Shown: piece after piece, positions 6,609 through 16,291 of the stretch
Layout: every line of letters starts with the position of its first letter
Numbering within the stretch: the first letter of the stretch is position 1
Source of the DNA: JBBECF01 sp040881945
GTDB lineage: Bacteria > Pseudomonadota > Alphaproteobacteria > Dongiales > Dongiaceae
Assembly: GCA_040881945.1 (NCBI GenBank)
Contig: JBBECF010000037.1
Span: 1 to 41,734 of the forward strand
Length of the DNA stretch: 41,734 nucleotides
Direction of reading: 5' to 3'
Notes under the pieces: generated by a model
Databases searched by the model: none
What the model was told of the DNA's origin: nothing
The model's input: only the letters and a program-made list of their open reading frames with translations
Program-made: the position numbers and the translations under genes

Positions 6609-8857
6609 GGCGCCCCCGTCAGCTCCAGCACGAATGGCGTCGGGCCGTCGCCGGCCGGCAGCGCGAAGCGCACGCCCTCGGCGCCCGGCACCGGCTCGAT
6701 GGATCGGCTGCCGAGCCGGGCGAGCCGGAGGCGACGCCGCGGGACCTGCGGAAATTCGAGCCAGCGCGCCGCGCCGTCCACCGTCGGCAGGACGAGGCCG
6801 ATCAGGTCCGGCAGCAGGCGGAGCTGGCGGAACCGCCCGGGCAGGTTGGTGCGCAGCACCGGACGGCCCTCGACCGCGAGCGTCAGCCGGCCGTCCTCGA
6901 CCTCGACTACGGCGCGGCCGGCCGGCGTCAGCAGCGGGCCGACACGGGCGCGCCCGGCGCCGTGGGTGATCTCCCAGCCGTTCCACGGGTTGACGTCGGT
7001 CGCCTCGGCGACGCCGAGATACGGCAGCAGCGCCCCCCAACCGTAGAACGTGTCGGTATCGGGCTGTTCGCAGGCCGCGCCGGTCACGGCGTTGAAATTT
7101 TCCGGGCAGCGCCGGTGCTCGGCCCATTCGCCCATGAACAGGCCGTAGCCGTCATCGGCGAGCCTGCGTGCCTCGGCTTCGAAGCCGCACCGGCGCAGCC
7201 CGTGATAGACGAGGAAGTTGAGCGGCGGCCAGACGCGCCCGCGCCAATAGACGTTGTCGCCGAAGGCCGGGTCGTCGCGGCTCACCGACGGCAGCCGGAA
7301 TTCGCCGCCGAAACGCGCCGGGTCCTGGAGCAGCGCCAGCAGCGCGGCCGCCTGGGAGTCGTCCGCCGCGCCAGCGAGCAGCGGGAAGAAGCTGGTCGGC
7401 GCCAGGCTGCGGACGAACGACCCGGACCACAGGCGGTTGGCGAAGACGCCGCGCCGCTCGTCCCACAGCCCGGCGGCGATGCGCCCCTTGAGCGCCTCGG
7501 CGCGGGCTTCGAGCCGCTCGGCGGTCGCCGTTTCGCCGAGCGCGCGGGCGATCAGACCGAGCATCTCGCCGTCGAGGGCGAGCAGGCTGTTGAGGCCGAC
7601 ATCCTCGCAATCGAGCGTCCAGGCGTCCCGGTCCAGCACCGCCTCGTCATGCACCGGCGAGTTGTCCATCGAGGATTCGTTCTTGGCGGCGAGCTTGGTG
7701 CCGCGGTAGAGGCCGGCGCCGACCGGCGAAGTGCCGTATTCGAGCAGGCCGTTGCCGTTGCCGTCGCGCGTCCGCCACCACCAGTCGTGGTTGCGCAGCA
7801 ACGGGCCATAGGCGAGATCGAGCAGGTCGCGGGCGCCGCTACGCAGGTAGAGCATCCAGACGATGAAGGCGCCGATCGGCGGCTGCGAGCGGTCGACCCA
7901 GGAATCGCGGCCGGTCAGCAGGCAGGGCAGATTGCCCGCGGGCGTCGCCCCGGCCAACACCGCTTGCAGGTTCTCGCGCGCGAGCTGGAGATCGAACAGC
8001 CCGGCCAGCAACGCGTGGTAGAACGCATCGTCGAGCCAGACGCCGAAGCCGCCGAACTTCTGCGCCACCCAGTTGCGGCTGGCGGTCATGTAGGGCCGCC
8101 GGTTGACCGGGTCCCAGACGGTGTTCCAGCCGACCACGTCGCGCACGGCGTCGAGGGCGCCGGCGAAGGGGCCGGATTGCGTCGGCTCCGCCGCGGCCGG
8201 CCGCGCCACGGCGGCGAGCGCCGCGGCGGCGCGGGCTGCGGCGGGCGCGCCGTCGCGCACCAGCGCCGCCGCGAAGCGGAAATCGGGCATCTCGTCGAGA
8301 TTGTAGCGCAGGGCCGCGACGCGGCCGATTTCGCGCCGCGACTCGAGATAGAAATAGCCTTTCGTTTCAAATTCGTCCTGAAGTTCTTTCAGACTCTCAT
8401 GGAACGTCACCAGAAGCGGCGGCCGATCGCCGAGGACGGCGATCTCGACGCCGCCGACGCGCGCCGTCAGCGCGCCGCTCGCCGGGTCGAAGCGCCAATC
8501 GACCGGGGCGCCGTTCGGGGCGAGGCGCAGGCACAGGATCATCCAGAAGCGCAGGCCCCACTCGCCGGTCCGGTGCGTCCGCCAGCGGCCGCGCAGGCTG
8601 TCGGGATCGGGCTTGTCATAGTCGAGCGTCAGCTCGGTGCCGGCGTGCGCCAGATCGAGCGCAACGCCGTCGCCGTCGATGGCGCGGGGCCCCAGCCGCA
8701 GGCCGGCGCCGGCCGGGAAATCGGTGAAGCGGTTGACGCTGGCGGCGTAGGCGCAGGGGCGAAGCGAGAGGCCGAGCGGCGGATAGCTCATCTCCGCCGG
8801 GTGCTCGCTGTCCCAGCTATTCCAGGCGCGCTCGAGCGGGATCGTGGAGTCGGACAT
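6605..8857 (-). CDS. GH63-like (MGH1-type, alpha/alpha-barrel) glycoside hydrolase
   Basis: A 750-residue protein with no signal peptide, so presumably cytoplasmic. After an N-terminal beta-rich part (residues 1-220), an alpha-helical barrel carries the family landmarks. These are WLDDAFYHALL (about 274, with the likely general acid Asp), NESSMDNSP (about 393), WRGRVWPPLNFLVY (about 538), PENFNAVTG (about 585, likely base Glu) and FYGWGALL (about 604). This is the pattern of GH63 alpha-glucosidase/mannosylglycerate hydrolase-type enzymes, which invert alpha-glycosidic bonds. The substrate is unknown. The gene ends in a 4-base overlap with the ribokinase gene and starts 6 bases after the isochorismatase-like gene, within an ABC-importer operon. 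It probably cleaves an imported glycoside; this is inference from context. Confidence 0.75.
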   Translation of the reverse strand: MSDSTIPLERAWNSWDSEHPAEMSYPPLGLSLRPCAYAASVNRFTDFPAGAGLRLGPRAIDGDGVALDLAHAGTELTLDYDKPDPDSLRGRWRTHRTGEWGLRFWMILCLRLAPNGAPVDWRFDPASGALTARVGGVEIAVLGDRPPLLVTFHESLKELQDEFETKGYFYLESRREIGRVAALRYNLDEMPDFRFAAALVRDGAPAAARAAAALAAVARPAAAEPTQSGPFAGALDAVRDVVGWNTVWDPVNRRPYMTASRNWVAQKFGGFGVWLDDAFYHALLAGLFDLQLARENLQAVLAGATPAGNLPCLLTGRDSWVDRSQPPIGAFIVWMLYLRSGARDLLDLAYGPLLRNHDWWWRTRDGNGNGLLEYGTSPVGAGLYRGTKLAAKNESSMDNSPVHDEAVLDRDAWTLDCEDVGLNSLLALDGEMLGLIARALGETATAERLEARAEALKGRIAAGLWDERRGVFANRLWSGSFVRSLAPTSFFPLLAGAADDSQAAALLALLQDPARFGGEFRLPSVSRDDPAFGDNVYWRGRVWPPLNFLVYHGLRRCGFEAEARRLADDGYGLFMGEWAEHRRCPENFNAVTGAACEQPDTDTFYGWGALLPYLGVAEATDVNPWNGWEITHGAGRARVGPLLTPAGRAVVEVEDGRLTLAVEGRPVLRTNLPGRFRQLRLLPDLIGLVLPTVDGAARWLEFPQVPRRRLRLARLGSRSIEPVPGAEGVRFALPAGDGPTPFVLELTGAP

Positions 8858-8863
8858 GGCGCC

Positions 8864-9454
8864 CTATTTCGCCCAGACGGCGAGCACCCGATCGGCCGGC
8901 GCCAGCTCGATCTGCCGGTCGAGCCGCGGCAGGACCTCGTCGAGCACGGCGGCGTGGGCGGCCGGCGAGGCGCTCGCCACGGCGTCGGCCGCAACGACCA
9001 CGCGCAGCCCGCGATCGACGGCGGCGAACGCGGTCGCCAGCACGCAGACGTCGGTCTCGACGCCGGCGAGGACCAGCGTGTCGGCGCGCAGCCGCGCCAG
9101 CGCCTCGGCGAAGCCGCCGCTCGCGAACGGCGAATAGGTCGTCTTGTCGCATACGACGCCCGGCGGCGTCAGGGCGGCAAGCGGCGCGACGAGGTCGAGC
9201 AGCCCCTTGTCCATGCGCTCGAGCGTCACCGACGGCCAGTGCCGGTAGAAGCGCCGCCAGCTTCCCGGCGCCGCCTCGGCCGAGGCCGGGGTGAGGAAGC
9301 GGGTGAACAGCGTGCGCTCGGGCCGCGCCGCCGCCAGCCGCGCCACCGCCGGCAGGATGTCGGCGAAGTTCGGCACCCGCCAGGCGGTGTCCTCGGCGAA
9401 CAGGCGCTGCATGTCGATGACCGCGAGCACGGCGCCGGGCCCGAGCGGCGTCAC
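8864..9454 (-). CDS. Isochorismatase-like cysteine hydrolase
   Basis: A 196-residue protein. VLAVIDMQRLF carries the catalytic Asp14, VVCDKTTYSPF carries Lys104, and AGVETDVCVLATAFAAVDRG carries the nucleophile Cys137. This is the full Asp-Lys-Cys triad of the isochorismatase/nicotinamidase/N-carbamoylsarcosine amidase superfamily. These enzymes cleave amide or related C-N bonds, or vinyl ethers; the exact substrate cannot be assigned. The start overlaps the stop of the ABC ATPase gene (ATGA at 9451-9454), so the two are translationally coupled. The position between an importer and a glycosidase suggests it acts on the imported compound. Confidence 0.88.
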   Translation of the reverse strand: MTPLGPGAVLAVIDMQRLFAEDTAWRVPNFADILPAVARLAAARPERTLFTRFLTPASAEAAPGSWRRFYRHWPSVTLERMDKGLLDLVAPLAALTPPGVVCDKTTYSPFASGGFAEALARLRADTLVLAGVETDVCVLATAFAAVDRGLRVVVAADAVASASPAAHAAVLDEVLPRLDRQIELAPADRVLAVWAK

Positions 9455-10521
9455 GGCCGCACCACGACGCTGTGCTCGGGCGACCAGGCGAGCCGCACCG
9501 CCGCGCCGGCCGGGAACGGGCGCGAGGCGCGGTTCTGCTCGAACACCGTCAGCTCGGCGCCCGCGACCGCGATCTTGTAGGTGATGCTGTTGCCGGAATA
9601 GACCGACTGGACGACGCGGCCGTCGAGCCGGTTCAGGGGCGCGTCGGCCGGCGCCGGGGCGGCGTCGGCGGCGGTGAGCGCGATCTTCTCCGGCCGCACG
9701 GCGAGCGTCACCGGGGCGCCGTCCGCGGGCAGCGGGTCGGCGGTCAGCAGCGCGCCCTGGCCTTCGACGAGGACACGGCCGCGGCCGGCGGCGCGGCCGG
9801 CGAAGAAATTGGCATCGCCGAGGAAGCCGGCGGCGAAGACCGTTTCGGGGCGCTCGTAGATCGCACTCGGCGCACCCACCTGCACCACCCTTCCTTCGTT
9901 GAAGATGGCGATGCGGTCGGACAGCGTCAGCGCCTCCTCCTGGTCGTGGGTGACGAAGGCCGTGGTGATGCCGACCTCGCGCTGGATCGACTTCAGCTCG
10001 ATCTGCATCTCCTGACGCAAACGACGGTCGAGGGCGCCGAGCGGCTCGTCGAGCAACAGCACGCGCGGCCGGGTGATGAGGGCGCGGGCGAGCGCGACGC
10101 GCTGCTGCTGGCCGCCGGAGAGTTGGCGCGGCCGCCGCTCCTCGTAGCCGGCGAGGCGCACCAGCGCCAGCATCGCGCGCACGCGCTCGGCGGTTTCCGC
10201 CCCGGCCACGCCACGCACCGCCAGGCCGAAGGCGACGTTCTCGTAGACCGACATATGCGGGAACAGCGCGTAGTTCTGGAACACCATGCCGATGTCGCGG
10301 CGGTGAACGGGCGTGTCGCGGACGTCGGCGCCGTCGATGCGGATCTCGCCGGCCTCGGGCTCGACGAAGCCGGCGATCGAACGCAGCAGGGTCGTCTTGC
10401 CGCTGCCGCTGGGGCCGAGCAGCCCGAAGAACTCGCCTTCGGCAAAGGTGAGCGACACGTCGTCGAGCGCGACCACTCGGTCGTAGCGCTTGCTCACCCC
10501 GCTAATGTCGACGACGCTCAA
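9451..10521 (-). CDS. ABC transporter ATPase, spermidine/putrescine (PotA) type
   Basis: A 356-residue protein. Walker A is GPSGSGKTT (residues 36-44), the Q-loop is in MVFQNYALFPHM, the signature is LSGGQQQR (133-140), Walker B is VLLLDEP (Asp157, Glu158) and the switch is His191 (VTHDQEE). The last 110 residues form the TOBE regulatory domain (VTLAVRPEKIAL). It powers the importer formed with the two permeases and the binding protein immediately upstream. Polyamine-type importers also carry other small cationic or amide compounds, so the name does not fix the substrate. Confidence 0.93.
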   Translation of the reverse strand: MSVVDISGVSKRYDRVVALDDVSLTFAEGEFFGLLGPSGSGKTTLLRSIAGFVEPEAGEIRIDGADVRDTPVHRRDIGMVFQNYALFPHMSVYENVAFGLAVRGVAGAETAERVRAMLALVRLAGYEERRPRQLSGGQQQRVALARALITRPRVLLLDEPLGALDRRLRQEMQIELKSIQREVGITTAFVTHDQEEALTLSDRIAIFNEGRVVQVGAPSAIYERPETVFAAGFLGDANFFAGRAAGRGRVLVEGQGALLTADPLPADGAPVTLAVRPEKIALTAADAAPAPADAPLNRLDGRVVQSVYSGNSITYKIAVAGAELTVFEQNRASRPFPAGAAVRLAWSPEHSVVVRP

Positions 10522-10531
10522 GCGCGCCCCC

Positions 10532-11314
10532 TCAGCGTTCGCCGCCGAAGCGGTAGAAGCGCGCGACCAGCAGCATAATCCCCATCGACACCAGGATGAT
10601 GATGGTCGAGACGGCGTTGATTTCGGGCGTGAAACCCTTGCGGATGGCGGAATAGATCTCCACCGGCAGGGTCGAGACCCCGGGCGCCGCCAGGAAATAG
10701 GAGATCACGAACTGGTCGAACGAGACGGCGAAGGCAAACAGCGCCGCGGCGACGACGCCGGGCGCCATCACCGGCGCCGAGACCCGCCAGAAGGTCTGCC
10801 ACGGCGAGGCGCCGAGCGTCGCCGCCGCCTCCTCCAGCGCCGGGCCGAAGCTCTTGAGCCGGGCGCCGACGACGACGATGACATAGGGCAGCGACAGGGC
10901 GACGTGGCCGAGCAGCATGGCGTGCAGGCCGCGGCCGATGCCGATCCAGAAGAACAGCACCAGCATCGAGGTGCCGATGATCAGCCAGGGGATGGTGATC
11001 GGCGGGAACAGCAGAAGCTGCAGCAGCGTCCGGCCGCGGAACCGGTAACGCGCGAAGGCGAGCGCCGCCATCGTCCCGAGCACGGTCGCGACGACCGTGT
11101 TGGCGAGCGCCAGGAGCACGCTGTTGAGGCTGGCGCGGAGCAGGCGGTCGTTGCGCGCCAGCGCCTCGAACCAGACGGTGTCGAAGCGCACCGGCAGCTC
11201 GTACAGGCTCGACTGGTTGAAGGCCATGACCATCATCACGGCGATCGGCAGGTACAGGAAGCCGAGGACGGCCGCGAGGTAGCCGTTGATCGCCCAGGCC
11301 CAGCCGCGCCGCAT
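10532..11314 (-). CDS. ABC transporter permease, PotC type
   Basis: A 260-residue inner-membrane protein with six hydrophobic segments. It carries the cytoplasmic EAA loop, EEAAATLGASPWQTFWRV, that docks the ATPase. The opening AINGYLAAVLGFLYLPIAVM and the motif FDQFVISYFLAAPG are typical of PotC. Its stop is 10 bases before the ATPase start and its start is 12 bases after the stop of the partner permease. Confidence 0.92.
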   Translation of the reverse strand: MRRGWAWAINGYLAAVLGFLYLPIAVMMVMAFNQSSLYELPVRFDTVWFEALARNDRLLRASLNSVLLALANTVVATVLGTMAALAFARYRFRGRTLLQLLLFPPITIPWLIIGTSMLVLFFWIGIGRGLHAMLLGHVALSLPYVIVVVGARLKSFGPALEEAAATLGASPWQTFWRVSAPVMAPGVVAAALFAFAVSFDQFVISYFLAAPGVSTLPVEIYSAIRKGFTPEINAVSTIIILVSMGIMLLVARFYRFGGER

Positions 11315-11326
11315 CGCCGCTGCCCC

Positions 11327-12190
11327 TCACGCGACCTGAAGACTGCGCCGCAGCAGCGGATAGGCGAGCGCCAGGATGGCCAGCACGAGGGCGAGCAGGA
11401 TGAAGGACAGCGCCGCGCCGAGCGGCCAGTTGAAGACCATGGTGAACTGGTCCTCGATGACGGTGCCGAGCATGATCCCGGCCGGTCCGCCGAGGATGCG
11501 CGGCTCCATGAACGAGCCGATCACCGGCACGAAGATCAGGACGACGCCGGCGCACAGCCCGGGGATGCTGAGCGGCAGGATGACGCGGCGGAACACCGCC
11601 CAGGCCGAGGCGCCCAGGCTGCGCGCCGCCTCGATCAGCGAATCGTCGATCGCCTGCAGCGAGATGTAGCAGGTCAGGATCATGTAGGGCACGAACGAGT
11701 GCACCAGGCCGATGACGATCGCCGGGTAGGTGAACAGCAGCGCGAAGGACGGGGCGCCGGGGAACACCGCCTGCACCGCGCGATCGACCAGCCCGTCGCC
11801 GCGCAGCACCATGGTCCAGGAGAAGGTGCGGACCAGGGCGTTGCTCCAGAACGGCAGCACGATCAGCAGGAACAGCGCCTCGCGCCAACGTCCCTTGACG
11901 TGTTTGGCGAGCGCCAGCGCCGCCGGGTAGCCGATGGCGACGCAGCCCAGCGTGACGTAGACCCCGAGCTCGAGCGAGCGCCAGGCGAGGGTCCGGTAGA
12001 ATGCCTTGTCGAGAAAGGCGCCGTACTGGCCGAGGGTGAGCTCGGCCTGGCGGCCGCCGAACGGCGCCTGCGTCAGGAAACTGAAGAACAGCATCGCCGA
12101 CAGCGGCAAAAAGATGGTCAGCGCCAGCCACAGATAGGCCGGCGCCGTCAGGCCGAACACGGCCAGACGGCGCCGCCTCGCGAGGTTCAT
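11327..12190 (-). CDS. ABC transporter permease, PotB type
   Basis: A 287-residue inner-membrane protein with six predicted membrane spans. It starts with a cytoplasmic Arg-rich stretch and LTAPAYLWLALTIFLPLSAM. The EAA loop is IEAARSLGASAWAVFRRVILP, followed by PGLCAGVVLIFVPVIGSF and MLGTVIEDQF. These are the usual landmarks of PotB/PotH. It pairs with the downstream PotC-type permease. Confidence 0.92.
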   Translation of the reverse strand: MNLARRRRLAVFGLTAPAYLWLALTIFLPLSAMLFFSFLTQAPFGGRQAELTLGQYGAFLDKAFYRTLAWRSLELGVYVTLGCVAIGYPAALALAKHVKGRWREALFLLIVLPFWSNALVRTFSWTMVLRGDGLVDRAVQAVFPGAPSFALLFTYPAIVIGLVHSFVPYMILTCYISLQAIDDSLIEAARSLGASAWAVFRRVILPLSIPGLCAGVVLIFVPVIGSFMEPRILGGPAGIMLGTVIEDQFTMVFNWPLGAALSFILLALVLAILALAYPLLRRSLQVA

Positions 12191-12224
12191 GCCCGGCGGC
12201 CCCGAGCAGGGCGTCCGGCCGCCG

Positions 12225-13304
12225 TCACTGCGCGAAGTAGGTCTTCGTCTCCTCCCAAAGCTCGAGGTATTTCGAGCGTTCCTCGTCGGTCAGCGGCGCC
12301 ATGAACTGCAGGCGCTCGAGCGCCGCCGCGTCGCCGAGCACGACGCGGTTGAAGGCATCGGCGGGAAGCTGGTTGTTGGCCGCCGCGTTGGCCGAGGCGG
12401 GCGCGCCGACGTCGTTGTCCCAGCGCACGTAGAATTCGGGGCTGACCATGAAATCGATGAAGGCGTGGGCGGCCGCCGCGTTGGGCGCGTCCTTGGCGAT
12501 CGACAGCCCGTCGAACCAGCCGATCGCGCCTTCCTTCGGGATGACGAAGGCAACCGGCAGGTTGAACGCCTTCTTGCTGCGCGCGGCCGAGCCGCTCCAA
12601 TAGACCGCGATGTCGTAATCGCCGGCCGTGAAGTGCTTGTTCCACTCGTCCTCGGAGGACCAGTAGGTCTTGATCTGCGGCTTGAGCGCGCGCAGCTTCT
12701 CGCGCACCTTGTCGAGGTCGGCCGGGTGGTTCATGTCCTGGCCGGTAGCGATGGCGGCAAGGGCGACCGATTCCACCGCGTCGTCGCGCCAACCAATGCG
12801 GCCGGCGAACCGCGGGTCCCACAGCGTCTCGATCGACGCCGGGGCGGGCGAGACCTTGTCCGTGTTGTAGGCGAACGACGTGACGCCCCACACCCAGGCG
12901 ACGCCATAGAGCTTGCCGTCGATGTTGAAGCGCGGCGAATCGCGCAGCGCCGGCGACAAGTCGGCGAAGTTCGCGATCTTCGCCGAATCGATCGGCTGCA
13001 GCACGCCCTCGGCCACGGCCTGCTCGGTGAAGGCGCTGTTGATCAGCACCACGTCGTAGGTGCCCGGGCTGGTGCGCAGCTTGGTCAGCATCTCCTGCTC
13101 GGAGTTGAAGTTGTCGTGGATCACCTTGACGCCGTGGCGTTCCTCGAAGAGCGCAATCGCCCAGGCCTCGTCGGTCCCATAGCCCTGCCAATTGAGGACG
13201 TGCAACTCCTCGGCGGCCAGCGCCGCCGGCCCCGACGCCGCCGCGACGGCCGCGGCAATGCCCAGTCCCGTGGCCGCGCGGAGCACGGCCCTGCGATCGA
13301 TCAT
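12225..13304 (-). CDS. ABC transporter substrate-binding protein, PotD/PotF type, Tat-exported
   Basis: A 359-residue protein. The start at 13304 follows a GGGGAGGAAT ribosome site and begins MIDRRAVLRAATGLGIAAAV, a twin-arginine signal. A longer frame upstream is non-coding 5' sequence. The mature part opens EELHVLNWQGYGTDEAW, the hallmark of PotD-like periplasmic binding proteins. It also has YDVVLINSAF, YGVAWVWGVTSFAYNTDKV and IGWFDGLSIAKDAPN. The ligand should carry an amine or amide, as is usual in the family, but is not proven to be a polyamine. First gene of the seven-gene operon; a promoter is visible at 13401-13430. Confidence 0.9.
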   Translation of the reverse strand: MIDRRAVLRAATGLGIAAAVAAASGPAALAAEELHVLNWQGYGTDEAWAIALFEERHGVKVIHDNFNSEQEMLTKLRTSPGTYDVVLINSAFTEQAVAEGVLQPIDSAKIANFADLSPALRDSPRFNIDGKLYGVAWVWGVTSFAYNTDKVSPAPASIETLWDPRFAGRIGWRDDAVESVALAAIATGQDMNHPADLDKVREKLRALKPQIKTYWSSEDEWNKHFTAGDYDIAVYWSGSAARSKKAFNLPVAFVIPKEGAIGWFDGLSIAKDAPNAAAAHAFIDFMVSPEFYVRWDNDVGAPASANAAANNQLPADAFNRVVLGDAAALERLQFMAPLTDEERSKYLELWEETKTYFAQ

Positions 13305-13400
13305 GATCCGATTCCTCCCCTCGGTTTCAGTGGCCGCGCGCGCCCGGGGCCATCGTTCGATGTCCCCCGGCCGACTCGGCGGTTTCCGGTAATGGCGGCT

Positions 13401-13430
13401 ATTAAAGGCTTCCGGCATGGCCGCGGTCAA
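13401..13430 (-). promoter_or_regulatory. Promoter of the importer/isochorismatase/glycosidase/kinase operon
   Basis: On the minus strand TTGACC (13430-13425) and TTTAAT (13406-13401) are separated by 18 bases; each matches its consensus at 5 of 6. This gives a leader of about 90 bases before the ATG at 13304. The suf promoter lies back to back on the other strand, 26 bases away. Confidence 0.55.
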
Positions 13431-13455
13431 GCCGGCCGGCCGCGCCGGTTCCCGC

Positions 13456-13483
13456 TTGACAAGCTAGCCCGAGGGCTTATGTT
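13456..13483 (+). promoter_or_regulatory. Promoter of the suf operon
   Basis: TTGACA (13456-13461) and TATGTT (13478-13483) are separated by 16 bases. A small inverted repeat (AGCCC-GA-GGGCT) lies in the spacer. The IscR-like operator begins at the next base after the -10, so a bound repressor would block RNA polymerase directly. Confidence 0.6.
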
Positions 13484-13512
13484 CTAATCACGACTAAATC
13501 AGTCATGATTAG
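13484..13512. promoter_or_regulatory. IscR type-1-like operator in the suf promoter
   Basis: A 29-base imperfect palindrome has arms CTAATCACGAC and GTCATGATTAG, with one mismatch. Its core at 13492-13504 reads GACT-AAATC-AGTC. This matches exactly the core GACT-RWWWY-AGTC of the E. coli IscR type-1 consensus, as I recall it. It sits 14 bases before the start codon of the Rrf2 regulator gene. Autoregulation by the Fe-S form of that regulator is the natural reading. Confidence 0.75.
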
Positions 13513-13526
13513 GATCCGATAGGCCG

Positions 13527-13988
13527 ATGATCAGACCGAGCAGGTTGGCCGACTACGGCGTGGTGCTGGCGGGCCGCATGGCGAGCCAGCCGGCGGCGTG
13601 GCATAATACCCTCGACCTCGCCGCCGCCACCCATGTGCCGGCGCCCACGGTCAGCAAGATCCTGGCGGCGCTCGCCCGCGCCGGCGTGCTCGTCTCGCAT
13701 CGCGGCGCCAAGGGCGGCTACCGCCTGGCGCGCGCCCCGCGGGAGATTTCCGCCGCCGACCTTATCGCTGCCCTCGACGGGCCGATCACGCTCACGGTCT
13801 GCATCGAGCACGGCGACGGCGTGTGCGACGTCCAGGCGTTCTGTCCGTCGCGCCGCGGCTGGCAACGGATCAACGACGCGGTGCGCCAGGCGCTGGAGGA
13901 TGTCACCCTGGCCGACCTGGCACTGCCGGTCGCGGACCGGACCAATGCGACCGACGCCGACGAGCGCGCCGGCGCGGTCGCGACATAG
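13527..13988 (+). CDS. Rrf2-family Fe-S-responsive regulator of the SUF operon (IscR-like)
   Basis: A 153-residue protein. The winged helix-turn-helix covers residues 5-70 (LAAATHVPAPTVSKILAALA, then GAKGGYRLAR). Three cysteines follow: Cys92, Cys100 and Cys106, in VCIEHGDGVC and AFCPSRRGW, where IscR has Cys92, Cys98 and Cys104. The first spacing is two residues longer, and the IscR ligand-type His just after the third Cys is replaced by Arg in CPSRR. The C-terminus (INDAVRQALEDVTLADL) matches the SUF-associated branch of Rrf2. It probably binds the palindrome in its own promoter and represses the operon when Fe-S clusters are plentiful. It is the first gene of the suf operon, 35 bases before sufB. 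Confidence 0.9.
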   Translation: MIRPSRLADYGVVLAGRMASQPAAWHNTLDLAAATHVPAPTVSKILAALARAGVLVSHRGAKGGYRLARAPREISAADLIAALDGPITLTVCIEHGDGVCDVQAFCPSRRGWQRINDAVRQALEDVTLADLALPVADRTNATDADERAGAVAT

Positions 13989-14023
13989 CCCGACCGAATA
14001 TTTAGACCCCCCAGGGAGACGTC

Positions 14024-15478
<1,455 letters not shown>

Positions 15479-15507
15479 ACATGGTCATGAACGGCGGAAC
15501 GAACGAT

Positions 15508-16257
<750 letters not shown>

Positions 16258-16291
16258 CGGCCGCCCGGAACCTTTGAGGCAGACACCCTAG

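Noticed and set aside
6962..9580. Very long open frame (872 codons) on the plus strand opposite the glycosidase and isochorismatase-like genes
   Set aside because: It mirrors the real minus-strand genes, has a composition of Arg, Gly, Ala, Glu and Gln without motifs, spans two genes, and is expected in very GC-rich coding DNA.
10490..12304. 604-codon plus-strand open frame opposite the permease genes
   Set aside because: Rich in Gln, Arg, Glu and Asp with repeats of no known family; the opposite strand encodes two textbook permeases with EAA loops.
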